NCBI GenBank assembly: GCA_026625625.1
Contig: CP113055.1
Location: 684,501-748,500 of the forward strand
DNA: 64,000 bases
Source: Blastomonas sp. SL216
GTDB lineage: Bacteria; Pseudomonadota; Alphaproteobacteria; Sphingomonadales; Sphingomonadaceae
Reading direction: 5' to 3'
The translations under genes and the position numbers were made by a program. The notes beneath the pieces were generated by a model. That model saw only the letters and a program-made list of their open reading frames with translations, was not told the origin of the DNA and did not search any database. This document shows, one piece after another, positions 1 to 8,468 of the stretch (positions within the stretch are counted from its first letter, which is position 1; every line of letters begins with the position of its first letter).

Positions 1-2719
1 TCACCGCCAGCGGCAGCACCAGGCTTTCATACTGGGCGGCGAGCAGCAGGAAGACGAAGATCACGCCGAGCCCGAAGACGAGGATGCCGGTATTGCCCGC
101 GGCGCGCTGCTGATAGGCGATCTCGGTCCATTCATAGTCGAAGCCCTGTGGCAGCACCTTGGCGGCGACCTGCTCCATCATGTCGAGCGACTGTCCGCTG
201 GAATAGCCAGGAAGGGTATCGCCCTGCAGTTCGGCTGCGCGATAGAGGTTGTACCGCACCACGCGATAGGCCCCGGAATCGTTGCGCAGGCTCATCACCG
301 CATCGAGCGGCACCATCTGCCCGGTGGACGAACGCGTGCGCAGCCGTCCGATATCGGAAACATCGTCGCGATAGGGGGCATCTGCCTGTGCGGTCACGCG
401 GAAGGTGCGGCCCAGGAAGTTGAAGTCATTGATATAGCTGGAGCCGAGATAGGTGCCGAGCGTCGAGAAGATGTTCTCCACCGGCACGCCAAGCTGCTCC
501 GCACGCGCGCGGTCGATATCGGCGAACAGCCGTGGGGTGCGCGTGTTGAAGGTGGTGAAGGCACCGGCGATGCCCTCGGTCTGGTTGGCCGCGCCCATCA
601 TCGCAAAGGCCGCGCCTTCCAGCGCCTGGAGCCCTGCATTTCCGCGATCCTCGATCACCATCTTGAAGCCGCCACCTGTGCCCAGGCCCGATACGGGCGG
701 AGGGGCGATGACCAGGATGCTGCCCGCCGTGATCTGCGACATGGCACCGCGCAGCTGGTTGGCAACCTCGTCGGCGGTGATGCGGGTACCCGCGGGCTTG
801 AGCGTGATGAAGATCGCCGCGGCATTGGGCGCGTTGGTAAAGGTTGCACCGTCAAATCCGGCAAACGCGATTGTGCTGACGACCGTGTCGTTCTTCAGCG
901 CGATCGCCTGCGCTTCTTCCAGCGCGGCGGTGGTCCGCTGCAAGGAGGCGCCCGGCGGCATCTGCACGACGCCGATGAGATAGCCCTGATCCTGTGCCGG
1001 GATGAAGCCCGCAGGCGTCGCGGCAAAGCGCCATCCGGCCACCGCGATCAGCGCCAGATAAGCCAGCCCCATGAACATCAGGCTGCGCACGGTGCGCGCG
1101 GTGAGGCGGCCATAGCGTTCGGACAGATTGGCAAAGGCCCGGTTGAACCCGCGCGCAAAGCGCTGGCCCCAACCGCGCCAACCGGCGGGAATTGCGTCCT
1201 CGGAATGCGCGCGCGGCCGCAGCAGCAGCGCTGCAAGGGCGGGGGAGAGCGTCAGCGACACAAAGGCGGAAACCGCCGTCGCGCCAGCGATTGTCACGGC
1301 GAACTGCTGATAGAAGGCACCGGAGATGCCCGGGATGAAGGCGGTGGGAATGAACACGCCGCACAGCACCAGCGCGATCGCGATCAGCGCGCCTGACACT
1401 TCGTCCATCGTCTTGTGCGCGGCATCGAGCGGGCTCAGCCCCTCTTCCTCCATCAGGCGTTCGACATTTTCGACCACCACGATGGCATCGTCGACAACGA
1501 TGCCGATGGCGAGCACCATGCCGAACAGCGACAGGCTGTTAAGCGAGAAACCGAGTGCTGCCAGCACCGCGATTGCGCCTGCCAGCGCAATCGGGATGGC
1601 GATGATCGGGATGATCGCCGCGCGCCAGCTCTGCAGGAACAGCAGCACCACGATCGCGACGAGGATGATCGCCTCGATCAGCGTGTCCTGCACCGCCTCA
1701 ATCGAGGCTTCGACATAGCTGGTCGGGTTATAGGGGATGCTATAGGCCATGCCCGGCGGGAAATTCGTTTCCGCGCGCTTGAGCTCGTCCTCGACCGCCT
1801 TGGCGACGGTCAGCGCGTTCGAGCCGGGAAGCTGCGAGATGGCAAGCGCGACGGTCGGCTTGCCGCTGGCAAAGGCGTTGATGCTGTAATCCTGCGCGCC
1901 AAGCTCGATCCGCGCGACATCGGCCAGCCGGGTCAGCGCCAGGCCATCGCGCTTGATGACGATCTGGCCGAATTCCTCGGGCGTGCTCAGTCGTCCCTGA
2001 GTCTGGACGCCCAGCTGGAATGCTGTGCCGCCGGTGTTGAACGGCGGCTGGCCGATCGAGCCGGCAGAGACCTGCGCGTTCTGCGCGCGAATCTTGCCGA
2101 CGATCTCGTCCACCGTCAGGTTGCGCGTCGCCGCCAGCTCGGGGTCGATCCAGACGCGCATGTTATAGTCGCGCCCGCCGAACAGCCGCGCCGAACCGAT
2201 GCCGTCGATGCGCGAGATGCGATCGATGATCTGCAGCGTCGCATAGTTGCTGATATAGGGCTGGGTCAGCGAGCCATCAGGCGAGTAGAAGTTCGCCACC
2301 AGCAACAGGTCGGGCGAGTTCTTGCGCACGGTGACGCCGATCTGGCGGACTTCCTGCGGCAGGCGCGGCTCGGCGGTGCTGACGCGGTTCTGCACCAGAA
2401 CCTGCGCCTGGTCGACATCGGTCCCCTGGGCGAAGGTGACGGTGATGGCGAGGTTGCCGTCGCCGGTCGACGATGACGACATGTAGAGCATGTCCTCGAC
2501 GCCGTTGATCGATTCCTCCAGCGGCGCGGCCACCACATCGGCGATGGTCTCGGCGCTCGCACCCGGATAGCTGGCGCTCACCACCACGGTGGGCGGCGCG
2601 ATTTCCGGATATTGCGACACCGGCAGCGTGGGATAAGCCACCACGCCGAAGATGACGATCAGGATCGAAAGGACCGCCGCGAAGATCGGGCGGTCGATGC
2701 AGAAATGGGCGATGCGCAT
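1..2719 (-). CDS. RND (HAE1/AcrB-type) multidrug efflux permease, C-terminus cut by window edge
   Basis: Inner-membrane proton-driven pump subunit of a tripartite efflux system. The reading frame is open from the ATG at 2719 (protein begins MRIAHFCIDRPIF, the usual AcrB-family N-terminus) to the window edge, about 906 codons of the roughly 1040 expected. Visible hallmarks are a transmembrane-4 stretch with the paired proton-relay aspartates (GIVVDDAIVVVENVE, near 1490-1530) and AAQYESLVLPLAV close to the edge, which matches the late AcrB transmembrane region. It starts 4 bases after the stop of the adaptor gene, so the two are one operon. Substrates cannot be told from sequence. The outer-membrane channel gene, if linked, lies outside the window. 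Confidence 0.95.
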   Translation of the reverse strand, partial: MRIAHFCIDRPIFAAVLSILIVIFGVVAYPTLPVSQYPEIAPPTVVVSASYPGASAETIADVVAAPLEESINGVEDMLYMSSSSTGDGNLAITVTFAQGTDVDQAQVLVQNRVSTAEPRLPQEVRQIGVTVRKNSPDLLLVANFYSPDGSLTQPYISNYATLQIIDRISRIDGIGSARLFGGRDYNMRVWIDPELAATRNLTVDEIVGKIRAQNAQVSAGSIGQPPFNTGGTAFQLGVQTQGRLSTPEEFGQIVIKRDGLALTRLADVARIELGAQDYSINAFASGKPTVALAISQLPGSNALTVAKAVEDELKRAETNFPPGMAYSIPYNPTSYVEASIEAVQDTLIEAIILVAIVVLLFLQSWRAAIIPIIAIPIALAGAIAVLAALGFSLNSLSLFGMVLAIGIVVDDAIVVVENVERLMEEEGLSPLDAAHKTMDEVSGALIAIALVLCGVFIPTAFIPGISGAFYQQFAVTIAGATAVSAFVSLTLSPALAALLLRPRAHSEDAIPAGWRGWGQRFARGFNRAFANLSERYGRLTARTVRSLMFMGLAYLALIAVAGWRFAATPAGFIPAQDQGYLIGVVQMPPGASLQRTTAALEEAQAIALKNDTVVSTIAFAGFDGATFTNAPNAAAIFITLKPAGTRITADEVANQLRGAMSQITAGSILVIAPPPVSGLGTGGGFKMVIEDRGNAGLQALEGAAFAMMGAANQTEGIAGAFTTFNTRTPRLFADIDRARAEQLGVPVENIFSTLGTYLGSSYINDFNFLGRTFRVTAQADAPYRDDVSDIGRLRTRSSTGQMVPLDAVMSLRNDSGAYRVVRYNLYRAAELQGDTLPGYSSGQSLDMMEQVAAKVLPQGFDYEWTEIAYQQRAAGNTGILVFGLGVIFVFLLLAAQYESLVLPLAV

Positions 2720-2723
2720 GGGC

Positions 2724-3920
2724 TTAGCTCGCCGTCGCCTGGGCCGGGGCCGGGGCAGAGATTGGGCGGGCTATCGGGGCGTCGTCCTTGGCGCGGGCCT
2801 TGATCTGGCCCTTGCGCGGGGTGACGACCATGCCCGGTTGCATCCGCGCCAGGCCATCGATGACGATGCGCTCGGTCGGTGCAAGGCCTTCGCGGATCAC
2901 ACGCAGGCCTTCGACCATCGGTCCGGTCTGCACGGGGCGCGGCACCACCTTGTTGTCCTTGCCCAGCACGAAGACAAGCTTGCGCGTCTGGTCGGTCATG
3001 ATCGCCTCGTCGGGCACCAGCATGGCCTTGTAGGTGCCCGATCCGAGCAGCCGGGCGCGCCCGAACATGCCGGGGACCAGGAAGCCGTTGGGATTATCGA
3101 CCATCGCATAGGCCGTGATCGTGCCGGTTTCCGGGCTGATGCCGTTGTTGAGGAACGCCATGCGTCCGCGCCAGCGGAAGCTGGGCTCATCGGCCAGCTG
3201 AATTTCCACCGGATTGGGCGCATAGCGCGAGCTCTTGCGCTCGCCGCCGGCATCCTGGCGGATATATTTGAGATAGAAGGCCTCCGCGCCGTCGAAGCTG
3301 AAGCGGATGGGATTGATCCGCACGATGCGCGTCAGCTCGGTCTGGCCTTCGGACACGAAATCGCCGACATCGACCATGCGGTTGGATGCCCTGCCGGAAA
3401 TCGGCGCACGCACCTCTGTAAACGACAGGTCGAGCTGCGCCGATTGACGCCGCGCCTGGGCGGCTGCGAGCGAGGCGCGCGCGGTGCGCAGATTGGCCGA
3501 CAGCGTATCGGCCTCTTCCTTGCTGATCGCATCGAAATCGACCAGCTCCCGCCCACGCGTTGCCTGCGCCTGCGCATTGGCAAGCGCGGCGCGTGCACTG
3601 GCGATGCTGGCTTCGGCTTCGGCCAGGGCAGCGCGATAGGGGCGCTGATCGATCACGAACAGCAGCTGGCCCTTGGCGACATCACCGCCATCGCGAAAGG
3701 CGACGCGCGCGATCGGACCGGAAACCCGCGCCACCAGCTGCACGTCCTCATCCGCCGTGAAGCGGCCGATATACTCGTCCCAATCGACGACCTCGCGCTG
3801 CAGCGGCACCGCCACGGTAGCGGCGGGCGGGGGAGGCGGCGGGGGCGGCTCGGACGAGCAGGCGCTGATCATGAGCGAAAGCGCGGCTGCGAAGAGCGCG
3901 CATCTGGGGGGGACGCGCAT
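2724..3920 (-). CDS. RND efflux periplasmic adaptor (membrane fusion protein), lipoprotein
   Basis: Adaptor of 398 aa that links the RND pump to the outer-membrane channel. The ATG at 3920 is chosen because it opens directly into a lipoprotein signal (MRVPPRCALFAAALSLMISAC, lipobox ISAC). The upstream in-frame ATG at 3998 would add 26 residues with no signal character. After the lipid cysteine comes an eight-proline run, then the barrel-sandwich/lipoyl half (VARVSGPIARVAFRDGGDV), a coiled-coil hairpin rich in Ala/Glu/Arg (roughly residues 90-160), the second lipoyl half (FTEVRAPISGRAS) and beta-barrel domains. This is the AcrA/MexA order. The gene is first in the operon with the permease. Confidence 0.94.
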   Translation of the reverse strand: MRVPPRCALFAAALSLMISACSSEPPPPPPPPAATVAVPLQREVVDWDEYIGRFTADEDVQLVARVSGPIARVAFRDGGDVAKGQLLFVIDQRPYRAALAEAEASIASARAALANAQAQATRGRELVDFDAISKEEADTLSANLRTARASLAAAQARRQSAQLDLSFTEVRAPISGRASNRMVDVGDFVSEGQTELTRIVRINPIRFSFDGAEAFYLKYIRQDAGGERKSSRYAPNPVEIQLADEPSFRWRGRMAFLNNGISPETGTITAYAMVDNPNGFLVPGMFGRARLLGSGTYKAMLVPDEAIMTDQTRKLVFVLGKDNKVVPRPVQTGPMVEGLRVIREGLAPTERIVIDGLARMQPGMVVTPRKGQIKARAKDDAPIARPISAPAPAQATAS

Positions 3921-4194
3921 CGGTGACTCCGGATTTTGATATTGCACCGCAACATCGTGGAGGAAACGTAACGGAAGGTCCAGAGAAAAAAGTTGCAATT
4001 AACAACTAATCTATGTTTATTTTTTGCAACTGCATTTTCGCAACCCGCAAATGTGCGGATGGTTCCGCCGAAAAATCCGGCTCTGTGCGGGATTGGCGAA
4101 ATCGTTTGCCATCGTCTGTTCGCGCGACGGTTGTAGACCTTGTCGGCCAACCCTATCTCACGCCGCGACTGAATGAAAAAAGGGGGAATGCCAG
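3921..4194. promoter_or_regulatory. Divergent intergenic region between efflux operon and folE, with GTTGCAA/TTGCAAC inverted repeat
   Basis: A 274-bp gene-free stretch, locally AT-rich, that must hold the promoter of the leftward efflux operon and that of folE. GTTGCAA (3992-3998) and TTGCAAC (4024-4030) form a spaced inverted repeat, with further GCAAC words at about 3949 and 4040. Such repeats would suit a TetR- or MarR-type efflux repressor, but no regulator gene is next to it, so a role is a guess. folE has a clear ribosome binding site (AAAAAAGGGGGAATGCCAG before ATG 4195). Confidence 0.3.
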
Positions 4195-4809
4195 ATGCTT
4201 TATCATGACGCCGATGATGACGGCGATCTGTCGGAAAAGGGCAAGATCCCCGTGCCGCAGGATGTGCAGCAGGCCATCGTGACGCTGCTGCGCTGGACCG
4301 GTGACGATCCCGAGCGCGAAGGGTTGCGCGACACGCCGCTGCGCGTTGCGCGCGCGTGGAAGGAATATTGCTCGGGCTATGGCGACGATCCCAGCGTGCA
4401 CCTCAGCCGCACGTTCGAGGAAGTGGGCGGCTATGACGAGCTGGTGCTGCTCAAGGACATTCCGTTCCAGTCGCATTGCGAACATCACATGGCGCCGATC
4501 ATCGGCAAGGCCTGTATCGCGTACATGCCCAAGGACCGGGTCGTCGGCATTTCCAAGCTGGCGCGCGTGCTTCATGGCTATGCCCGCCGCCTGCAGGTGC
4601 AGGAACGGCTGACGGCGGAAGTCGCGGCGTGCATCTGGGAGCATCTGCAGCCGCATGGCGTGGCTGTGGTCATCGAGGCGAGCCATAGCTGCATGACCGC
4701 GCGCGGCGTGCGCACGCCGGGCGTCGGCATGATCACCAGCCGCCTGCTTGGCTGCTTCCTGGAAGACCATCGCTCGCGCGAGGAAGTGATGAGCCTGATG
4801 GGCTATTGA
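4195..4809 (+). CDS. folE: GTP cyclohydrolase I (FolE type 1)
   Basis: Converts GTP to 7,8-dihydroneopterin triphosphate, the first step of tetrahydrofolate synthesis, in the cytoplasm. The 204-aa length is normal. The zinc/active-site signature QSHCEHHMAP (Cys95, His97, His98) is followed by GKACIAYMPKDRVVGISKLAR and by the second zinc cysteine in SHSCMTARGV. This makes it the zinc-dependent FolE1, not FolE2. The start is supported by a strong AAGGGGGA ribosome binding site. It lies alone between two unrelated transcription units. Other folate genes in the window (folP, thyA, 5-formyl-THF cyclo-ligase) are scattered. Confidence 0.97.
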   Translation: MLYHDADDDGDLSEKGKIPVPQDVQQAIVTLLRWTGDDPEREGLRDTPLRVARAWKEYCSGYGDDPSVHLSRTFEEVGGYDELVLLKDIPFQSHCEHHMAPIIGKACIAYMPKDRVVGISKLARVLHGYARRLQVQERLTAEVAACIWEHLQPHGVAVVIEASHSCMTARGVRTPGVGMITSRLLGCFLEDHRSREEVMSLMGY

Positions 4810-4810
4810 G

Positions 4811-4823
4811 CCCTTGCAGGGCC
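4811..4823 (+). terminator. Weak hairpin after folE
   Basis: GCCCT-TGC-AGGGC directly follows the folE stop codon and is followed by CTGTTT. A five-pair stem with a poor T-run could be a weak terminator. Confidence 0.25.
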
Positions 4824-4894
4824 TGTTTCCGCGCACTTCGGGCTGAAACACAGCTGCAACAATCTGAAATCGGGATGTGAGGTCATGTCTTTAG

Positions 4895-4920
4895 CTGCTG
4901 ACGGTGCAAACCGTCAGCAG
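4895..4920 (+). promoter_or_regulatory. Perfect 11-bp inverted repeat with GCAA loop abutting a ribosome binding site
   Basis: CTGCTGACGGT (4895-4905), loop GCAA (4906-4909), ACCGTCAGCAG (4910-4920). All 11 pairs match. As RNA this is a very stable hairpin capped by a GNRA tetraloop. Its last two bases are part of the AGGAG ribosome binding site (4919-4923) of the gene starting at ATG 4931. As DNA it is a 26-bp palindrome. It could be an operator, a 5'-end stabilising hairpin or a translation control element; the sequence alone does not decide. Confidence 0.6.
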
Positions 4921-4930
4921 GAGCGAAAAC

Positions 4931-5860
4931 ATGGCCTTGCAATCCCCGATCGACACTTCACCGCAGCCGAATGCCCAGCACGATCATGATGAGGGGCTCG
5001 CCCGCGATCTCCGCCAGATCGAGCAAATGCGGCTGGGCCGACGCAACATGCTAGGCTGGATGGCATCGGCAGGGGGCGCTGCGCTGATCACCGCATGCGG
5101 CGGAAGTGGCAGTTCGGGCAGTACATCGACGGTGACCGTGGCGGGAACAACCAGCACCACGACCACCACCACGACCTCGACTCCCACGCCCAGCCCGACC
5201 GCCTCGACGTGCACGGTATATGCGACCGAGACCAACGGTCCCTATCCGGCAGATGGCACCAACACCTCCAACGGCAGCACCTCCAATGTTCTGACCATCA
5301 GCGGCGTGGTGCGGTCCGACATCCGGCCGAGCTTTGTCGGGTCGACTACCGTTGCCGCCGGCGTTCCGGTGACCTTCACCATCACCGTGGTGGATGCCAA
5401 CAACAGCTGCGCGCCGCTCGCCAATTATGCCATCTACCTCTGGCATGCCGATCAGCTGGGCCGCTATTCGCTCTACGACCTGCCCGCCGAGAGCTATCTG
5501 CGCGGGCTTCAGGTCACCAATGCCAGCGGTCAGGTGACCTTCACCACCGTCGTCCCCGGCTGCTATGCCGGGCGCTATCCGCACATTCATTTCGAGCTGT
5601 TCACATCGCTGGCCAACGCCACGCGCGGCAGCTTCGCCCGGCTGATCTCGCAGTTCGCGCTGCCTGCAGATGCCTGCAGCACCGTCTATGCCTCGAGCGG
5701 CTACACGACGAGCGCGAGCAACTTCCGTTCGGTCTCCATCGCCAATGACAATGTGTTCGGCGACAACAGCAGCGCGCAGATCACGGCGATGACCATGGCG
5801 ATGAGCGGATCGGTTTCAGCGGGTTATACCGCGACTGCGACCGTCGCCATTGCAACCTGA
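4931..5860 (+). CDS. Exported intradiol ring-cleavage dioxygenase-like protein
   Basis: A 309-aa protein related to the catalytic domain of protocatechuate 3,4-dioxygenase-like proteins. It has a twin-arginine-like start (LGRRNMLGWM, Arg37-Arg38) and a lipobox-like LITAC (Cys56), so it is probably exported and perhaps lipid-anchored. Residues 57-93 are a Ser/Thr-rich linker containing a near-homopolymeric threonine run. The dioxygenase fold follows, with candidate iron ligands Tyr179 (WHADQLGRYS), Tyr212 and His218/His220 (CYAGRYPHIHFELF). ATG 4931 is chosen over the in-frame GTG at 4904 because AGGAG lies 7 bases upstream of it and the GTG lies inside the hairpin stem. No aromatic degradation genes are nearby, so the substrate is unknown. 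Confidence 0.85.
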   Translation: MALQSPIDTSPQPNAQHDHDEGLARDLRQIEQMRLGRRNMLGWMASAGGAALITACGGSGSSGSTSTVTVAGTTSTTTTTTTSTPTPSPTASTCTVYATETNGPYPADGTNTSNGSTSNVLTISGVVRSDIRPSFVGSTTVAAGVPVTFTITVVDANNSCAPLANYAIYLWHADQLGRYSLYDLPAESYLRGLQVTNASGQVTFTTVVPGCYAGRYPHIHFELFTSLANATRGSFARLISQFALPADACSTVYASSGYTTSASNFRSVSIANDNVFGDNSSAQITAMTMAMSGSVSAGYTATATVAIAT

Positions 5861-5861
5861 C

Positions 5862-6611
5862 ATGCGCGCCATGGCAGTTGCATCGTCCGCCGCGCCGGGC
5901 AATGGTGCACAGGCCATGGCGGGGGAAACGATCATAGTCGTCGATGACGATCTCGGCCTGCGCAGCCTGATATGCGAGTATCTGGCAGCGCAGGGCTTCG
6001 AGGTCCACCCGTCCGAAAGTGTCGCGGCCTTGCGCAGGCTCATGGAAACCGTCCGGCCTGACGTGATCATCATGGATGTCATGATGCCGCAGGAAGATGG
6101 GCTGGATGGCATGCGCTGGCTGCGCCAGCGGTCCGATGCTGCCTGCATCATGCTGTCGACGCTTGCGGCCGATGTTGATCGCATTGTCGGGCTGGAGCTT
6201 GGGGCGGACGATTATATCGCCAAGCCCTGCAATCCCCGCGAGCTGCTGGCGCGGGTCCGCGCCGTGTTGCGACGCCGGTCGTCAGGGTCGATTGCTGCGG
6301 CAGAGGATAACACGCCAGGTTGGACGTTCGATACCCGCCACTGGCGGTTGATGGCCCCCGATGGCCGCCAGCCCGACCTGTCGACGCATGACCTGCGCCT
6401 TCTGGACGCGCTGGTCGAGGCGCAGGGCAGGGTGCTGTCGCGCGATCAGCTGATGCAGGCGCTCGATCCCGATGCGGAGAGCTTTGACCGGTCCATCGAC
6501 GTGCAGGTCAGCCGGTTGCGGCGCAAACTGGCGGATTGTGGCGGCCAGGCGCTGATCCGCACCGTGCGGGGCTTTGGCTACGGCCTGGGGCTGCCCGTTC
6601 GGCGGATATAG
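5862..6611 (+). CDS. OmpR/PhoB-family response regulator
   Basis: DNA-binding response regulator of about 249 aa. The receiver domain has the acidic pocket in IIVVDDD (residues 24-30), phospho-acceptor Asp72 (IIMDVMMP), the switch Ser/Thr in MLSTLA and Lys121 (IAKPCNP). The C-terminal winged helix (about 150-245) ends with the typical RTVRGFGYGLGLP. The start is uncertain: ATGs at 5862, 5871 and 5916 (MAGETII) are possible and none has a good ribosome binding site. The gene overlaps or abuts the dioxygenase stop at 5860. The histidine kinase gene follows after 3 bases, so the two form a two-component pair. Its target genes cannot be deduced. Confidence 0.93.
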   Translation: MRAMAVASSAAPGNGAQAMAGETIIVVDDDLGLRSLICEYLAAQGFEVHPSESVAALRRLMETVRPDVIIMDVMMPQEDGLDGMRWLRQRSDAACIMLSTLAADVDRIVGLELGADDYIAKPCNPRELLARVRAVLRRRSSGSIAAAEDNTPGWTFDTRHWRLMAPDGRQPDLSTHDLRLLDALVEAQGRVLSRDQLMQALDPDAESFDRSIDVQVSRLRRKLADCGGQALIRTVRGFGYGLGLPVRRI

Positions 6612-6614
6612 GCA

Positions 6615-7934
6615 ATGGCGGCAACAAGCCCTGGGTCGTGGTGGTCGCGCCGACCGATCTTCTGGCAGGTGTTTACACTGGTCATTGTCGCGGTGCTGCT
6701 GACAGCGGCGGCCATGCTGACGCTGACGTTCGTCGGGCCGCCTTCGCGTCCCGCGCCGACGGTGATCGCTGATATCGCTGCGAGCCTGCGCGCTGGGCCT
6801 GTCCGACCGAATAACGGCCGCCCGATGACGCTGACGCGCAGTGTCGCTCCGCCATCGCCCCAGACGGGAGAAGTGCGTGCGCCATGGCTCGAAGCCGCGC
6901 TGACGCCATTGCTCGCCGCGCCTGAGGGGGCAGGCACCGAGCCGTGGGTGATCGCCTATTCCTCCGAGCAGCCCGGGCCGCGCAGAAGATCGGCCGAGCG
7001 CGAGGTGCGCGGCACCGTGACTGTCGGGTGGCGGCAGGGCAGGGTCTGGCAGGTGCTGCGATCGCATCCTTCGCCGACGGAAACGCAATGGGTGATCACG
7101 TTCGCGCTGGCCGTCGGTGCCGTGCTGGCATTCATTCTGGCCTGTGCCTGGTTTGTCGTGCGGGCGATAGCGCAGCCCTTGTCGGCATTGGCGGATGCCG
7201 CTGAATCGGCCCGGATAGGCCAGCCATGGTCGGGCCCCGACGGTCCGGCCACTCCGGAAGTGGCAAAGCTGGCAGCTGCTCTGGCGAGTTTCGATGCCCG
7301 GCAACGCGATCATGTGCGTCAGCAGACGACGATGCTCGCGGGCATCGCGCATGACCTCGGCACGCCACTGACCCGCCTGGCCTTTCGCGCCGAAACCCTG
7401 AGCGACCCGCAGCGCGAGGCAGCCAATTCGGACATCGCCCTGATGCGCGGGCTTATCGGCAGTTCGCTGGCGCTGGCGCGCAGCAGCATGGCGCGCAGCG
7501 AACTGGTGGACATGCACCACCTCGTCCATGCGGTGATTGCGGCGAGCTGGCAGGAAAGTGCGCCGTTGCAGGTCACGGCATCGCCCGGATTGACCGTGGA
7601 AGGCGAACCTGTCGCGCTGCAATGCCTGGTGCAGAATCTGGTGGACAACATGCAGCGCCACGCAGGCGGCGGCCGGATCAGCCTGATCGAGCGCGACGCC
7701 ATGGCGGTGCTGCGCGCAGAGGATCACGGGCCAGGCTTTCCTCCAGACCTGCTGAGCCAGCTGGGATCACCCTTTGTGCGGGGAGAGCCTTCGCGCAACG
7801 CGATGACCGGGGGCAACGGCCTGGGGCTGGCGATCGCCAGGACGATTGCCGAACGCCATGGCGGGGGGCTGACACTGGGCAATCTGGATCAGGGCGGTGC
7901 CTGGGTGGAGGTGATACTGGCGCGCCAGACATGA
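6615..7934 (+). CDS. EnvZ-type sensor histidine kinase
   Basis: A 439-aa membrane sensor kinase paired with the preceding response regulator. Two transmembrane helices (about 15-37 and 160-185) bracket a periplasmic loop of about 120 residues, rich in Pro and Arg. A HAMP-like segment (IAQPLSALADAAES) leads to the phospho-acceptor His246 in GIAHDLGTPLTRL, the HDLxTPLTR form typical of EnvZ relatives. The ATPase domain shows the N box (NLVDNMQRHA), G1 box (DHGPGFP) and G2 box (GNGLGLAIA). The loop resembles no sensor domain I know, so the signal is unknown. Confidence 0.93.
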   Translation: MAATSPGSWWSRRPIFWQVFTLVIVAVLLTAAAMLTLTFVGPPSRPAPTVIADIAASLRAGPVRPNNGRPMTLTRSVAPPSPQTGEVRAPWLEAALTPLLAAPEGAGTEPWVIAYSSEQPGPRRRSAEREVRGTVTVGWRQGRVWQVLRSHPSPTETQWVITFALAVGAVLAFILACAWFVVRAIAQPLSALADAAESARIGQPWSGPDGPATPEVAKLAAALASFDARQRDHVRQQTTMLAGIAHDLGTPLTRLAFRAETLSDPQREAANSDIALMRGLIGSSLALARSSMARSELVDMHHLVHAVIAASWQESAPLQVTASPGLTVEGEPVALQCLVQNLVDNMQRHAGGGRISLIERDAMAVLRAEDHGPGFPPDLLSQLGSPFVRGEPSRNAMTGGNGLGLAIARTIAERHGGGLTLGNLDQGGAWVEVILARQT

Positions 7935-7935
7935 A

Positions 7936-7970
7936 AAGGGCGCAGCAGCCAAAGCTGCCACGCCCCTCTT
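7936..7970. terminator. Bidirectional terminator between kinase and peroxiredoxin genes
   Basis: Between two convergent genes. An interrupted stem (GGGCG at 7938-7942 with CGCCC at 7961-7965, inner AGCAGC with GCTGC) has A-runs on the left and CTCTT on the right, so it can act on both strands. Confidence 0.55.
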
Positions 7971-7991
7971 GCTATCCGGTCAGACCAGAAA

Positions 7992-8468
7992 TCAAAGCTG
8001 GTCGAGCATGTAATCCGCGCTGCTGACCTTGAAGTCGCCCGGCTCTTCGACGAACAGCTTGTCGACCACGCCGTCCTTCACGACCATCGCGAAACGCTGG
8101 CCGCGCTTGCCCATGCCGAAGCCGGAGCCGTCCATCGTCAGGCCCAGGGCTTCCACGAAATCGCCGTTGCCGTCGGCCAGCATCGCGATCGAATCGGCAT
8201 TGGCCGACTTGCCCCAGGCACCCATCACGAATGCATCGTTGACTGCGGTGCAGGCGATCTCGTCGACACCCTTGGCCTTCAGCGCATCGGCCTTTTCGAC
8301 AAATCCGGGCAGGTGGCGGGCCGAGCAGGTCGGCGTGAACGCGCCAGGAACCGAGAACAGCGCCACGGTCTTGCCAGCGAAATAATCCTTGGCTTCGACC
8401 TGCTGCGGGCCTTCGGCGGTTGCGCGAACGAACTTGGTGTTGGGGATGGTATCGCCGACTTTGATCAT
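7992..8468 (-). CDS. Peroxiredoxin of the Prx5/redoxin family
   Basis: A 158-aa thiol peroxidase reducing hydrogen or alkyl peroxides in the cytoplasm. The peroxidatic cysteine is Cys48 in the family motif PGAFTPTCSARHLPGF. A second cysteine (Cys73, IACTAVND) sits where many Prx5 members have one but is not certain to be the resolving cysteine. The start at 8468 (MIKVGDTIPN) is chosen because the family begins there and GGAGACAGGATC precedes it; the longer frame to 8585 has no support. It is divergent from ahcY and shares a 220-bp control region with it. Confidence 0.95.
   Translation of the reverse strand: MIKVGDTIPNTKFVRATAEGPQQVEAKDYFAGKTVALFSVPGAFTPTCSARHLPGFVEKADALKAKGVDEIACTAVNDAFVMGAWGKSANADSIAMLADGNGDFVEALGLTMDGSGFGMGKRGQRFAMVVKDGVVDKLFVEEPGDFKVSSADYMLDQL

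Noticed and set aside
4904-4930. GTG start for the exported dioxygenase
   Set aside because: It lies inside the hairpin stem and lacks a ribosome binding site, while ATG 4931 has AGGAG at good distance.
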